In this document: piece after piece, positions 61,803 to 64,000 of the stretch
Numbering within the stretch: the first letter of the stretch is position 1
Layout: each line of letters begins with the position of its first letter
Source of the DNA: Callipepla californica brunnescens
Lineage: Eukaryota; Chordata; Aves; Galliformes; Odontophoridae
Assembly (NCBI GenBank): GCA_023055505.1
Contig: JALIRH010000040.1
Coordinates: forward strand, 1,437,001 to 1,501,000
Direction: 5' to 3'
DNA length: 64,000 nucleotides
Made by a program: the position numbers and the translations under genes
Notes under the pieces: model-generated
What the model was told of the DNA's origin: nothing
Databases searched by the model: none
Seen by the model: only the letters and a program-made list of their open reading frames with translations

Positions 61803-64000
61803 ATTCCCAATCTTTCAGAAAAAAATATCATGAAATTACTTATAGTTGTCTTCTAATGTCAAAGTAATTTCACATTGACTCTGTCAAGGTTTTCTTCACA
61901 GTCACTATGACAAGGAGCTTTCTTCAATTGAAATCTAACTCTCTCATGTTGTATCTAAACTAAACAAATTTTATAGCCTGGAGCCATAAAAATGACCTAG
62001 GTGTGCCTGCCAAAACCTAAAACCTTCCACTACATTTTGGGCAAGTAATTCCAAATTTACCACCTTTTGCGACAACAGAATTTGACCAGATGACTCAACA
62101 CTTCCAATGAAACTGAAAAGCAAAAGTGAACTAAAAGGAACTAATATAACTTTCTGTTGTATTAGTTCAAGTCCCATATCCCATACTTAAGCAAAACTCC
62201 AGTCAACTGTAGTGATTAATGCTAGCTTTGGACTTTGTTTTAAAACTTTTGATATACTGAAACTTTCTGAAGAGCTCCCAGCTAAACAGCAAAACTTTAC
62301 CTTAAATTATCTGTCAGTTTTTCTAGCACTGCAGTGAGAAAAGGGGGAAAAGAAAAAACAAACAATAAAAAAGTAACAACAAACAAAAAAAGTAAATCTG
62401 ACTGATTACTACTCCTCCTCTTAAAACACTCTAAAACTCCAGCTTTTCCTGATGGCTTGCATGAGCTGCATGAGCTACATGACTAGAGGGCTGCCGCAAT
62501 GCACCTTCACAGAATGAGTTTCAAATATCCAAGTAGAACTATTTCAAATTATCTGTTATGTGACTTCAACAAAACAGCAGTGACAAAAATAAAGTCAAAA
62601 AGAAACATGGGGAAAGAAAATTAATGGAAGGAAAGTGTTTGCTTTTGTCATACTGAATAAAGGCAATGTGACTACTACCTCTATCCATGAACTTTGATTT
62701 GTTCTCTCATCGTACTCTATGAAAAATATTCACTCATTTTTCCTCTAAAGATCTTTTTAACTATTTAGGCCATCAACTATTATAATTAAAAAGGTAAGCA
62801 TAGAAACAGTTTATTATGAAGTGAGCTTTGTGTCAGTGCTATTTCTACGGGTCGACTGGCCTGGAAAACATCTGGCATTGCACGAGCTGCACTGTGTCAA
62901 GAAAAGAAATTTACCAACGATGCCTCTGAGAGTTTCATCTGGCTCTTCAGAAAGTTCACGGAAGATGCTGACTATCAGGAGCAGTGAGATAACTCACAAT
63001 TCAGTGAGAACTCTAGCACAAGAGGGAAGGTTGGGTGTGGCACCTACAGTTTGTGAGGCAAAAAACATCTCTCAGTAACATTTAGTGCTGGATGACGCCA
63101 AAGAAGGAGAAACTGATGGCACTGTTCTAACAAGACTGAGAAACAATAATGGTATGAGTAACTGTCAGACTAAGTCTTTTAATTACACTCTGGAAAAATT
63201 CACTGGAATATGGAACAAACTCTTAATTTGTTGAAGAATCATAAAAGCCTACCGTACAAAAAATGCAATCTAATTATTTACTGAGTATCCTAGGCTGTAT
63301 GTGGTCATTAATCTAAATTATAGAATCTATTGCTAGTCCTGCATTTACTTACTTAAAGTAATAAAATTCTCAATTTAAATGAGTTCAGAATAGTATTCCA
63401 CTTCCTACATAAACACGGTTTGAACATGTAGTTGCAGACATTACTGCATTATGCATCACAGGACCTCTATTTACCACAGCTGCTCAAATTTTATTATCTT
63501 TTCCTGACTCTTCCAAGGCAAAAATGGCACAAAGAGGGGCAATATTTTCACCCTTCTGCTAATAAAACACCAGCAAATGCATATGAAAGTAGGAAAAATA
63601 TGCATTACTTTTGTGATAAGTGTGCCAGTAACACAACTTCCTGCACAAAACAAATTCAACAGAACCTGAATGTGAGGAAGCTAGCACAAAAAAAGCCAAA
63701 AACCTTCCCCGATATTTAGTATGACAACAATGCAAATAAAATGTTCCATGCACTAAGCATTAAGAGCCCAGTTCAACTTTATCTGAAGTCAACAGGAAAA
63801 TTCTAGTAACTGAATGTTATAAAACCCATTAACATGGCACAATTGTGAAAATGCCACTTGTGAGACACAGCTCTCTTTCTGACTTTGATATAAAATTGAA
63901 TAAAACTCAATATGACATTAAAAATCTCATATTAAATCAGAGCACTGAGCACTAAAACTTCCTCACATATACTGACCAGCTGAGACTGCTTTCATCAGAT
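61803..64000. other. Intergenic region, no recognised genes
   Basis: AT-rich DNA to the window end. The frames at 62821-63078 and 63432-63719 are open but show no domain, and no splice pattern supports them. Confidence 0.45.

Noticed and set aside
62821..63078. 85-codon plus-strand frame near the window end
   Set aside because: No recognised motif, no flanking splice or promoter signal, and a length expected by chance.
44340..64000. Exons of the next gene (HPF1 follows MFAP3L in human)
   Set aside because: No spliced frame resembling HPF1 is seen; the next gene probably lies beyond the window.

Overview
This window is vertebrate, almost certainly avian and probably galliform (chicken-like), nuclear DNA. 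Three things point there: many CR1 LINEs with the typical (ATTCTATG)n-type 3' tails, several bird-type endogenous retrovirus (ERV) pieces and LTRs, and spliced exons of two neighbouring genes. I read these as AADAT (last four exons, + strand, 112-13668) and MFAP3L (CpG-island promoter near 25.4-26.2 kb, coding exons 36555-36837 and 39404/39407-40263, + strand). AADAT followed by MFAP3L in the same orientation matches the gene order I recall for human 4q33. Nearly all other open frames here are chance frames or decayed transposon frames.

Layout. 1-14.0 kb is the 3' end of AADAT. The intron at 177-10869 is packed with nested retroelements: CR1 copies, an antisense ERV (1789-5363) sitting inside a CR1, and an antisense gag-like ERV remnant that itself carries a CR1 tail. 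A solo LTR with a perfect 6-bp target duplication lies in the last intron. 14.0-25.4 kb is intergenic, with one minus-strand CR1 split by a sense LTR. 25.4-44.3 kb is MFAP3L: a CpG island and a candidate non-coding first exon, a long first intron holding one antisense solo LTR, two coding exons and a long 3' UTR. 44.3-64 kb is intergenic and rich in repeats. It holds two more copies of the LTR seen at 20.8 kb, an internally deleted ERV inside a CR1 with a 5-bp target duplication (48591-50659), an unclassified LTR-like block (52.8-53.8 kb), a long but defective CR1 (55.5-58.5 kb), an ERV fragment with integrase and env transmembrane remnants (58.6-60.3 kb), a CR1 tail, and a second solo LTR of the family seen at 12.3 kb (61015-61796).

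The two host genes are not an operon. AADAT encodes a PLP-dependent mitochondrial aminotransferase of the lysine and kynurenine pathways. MFAP3L encodes a single-pass membrane protein with one Ig domain. All four LTR elements that lie inside these genes are antisense to them, the orientation expected to survive selection. I found no clear new biological system. The points most worth a second look are an intact membrane-plus-coiled-coil ORF in the gag position of the 1.8-5.4 kb ERV, a possible short MFAP3L isoform from a cryptic intron-2 exon, a tandem NAG acceptor at the last MFAP3L exon, and an unidentified ORF near 48 kb.
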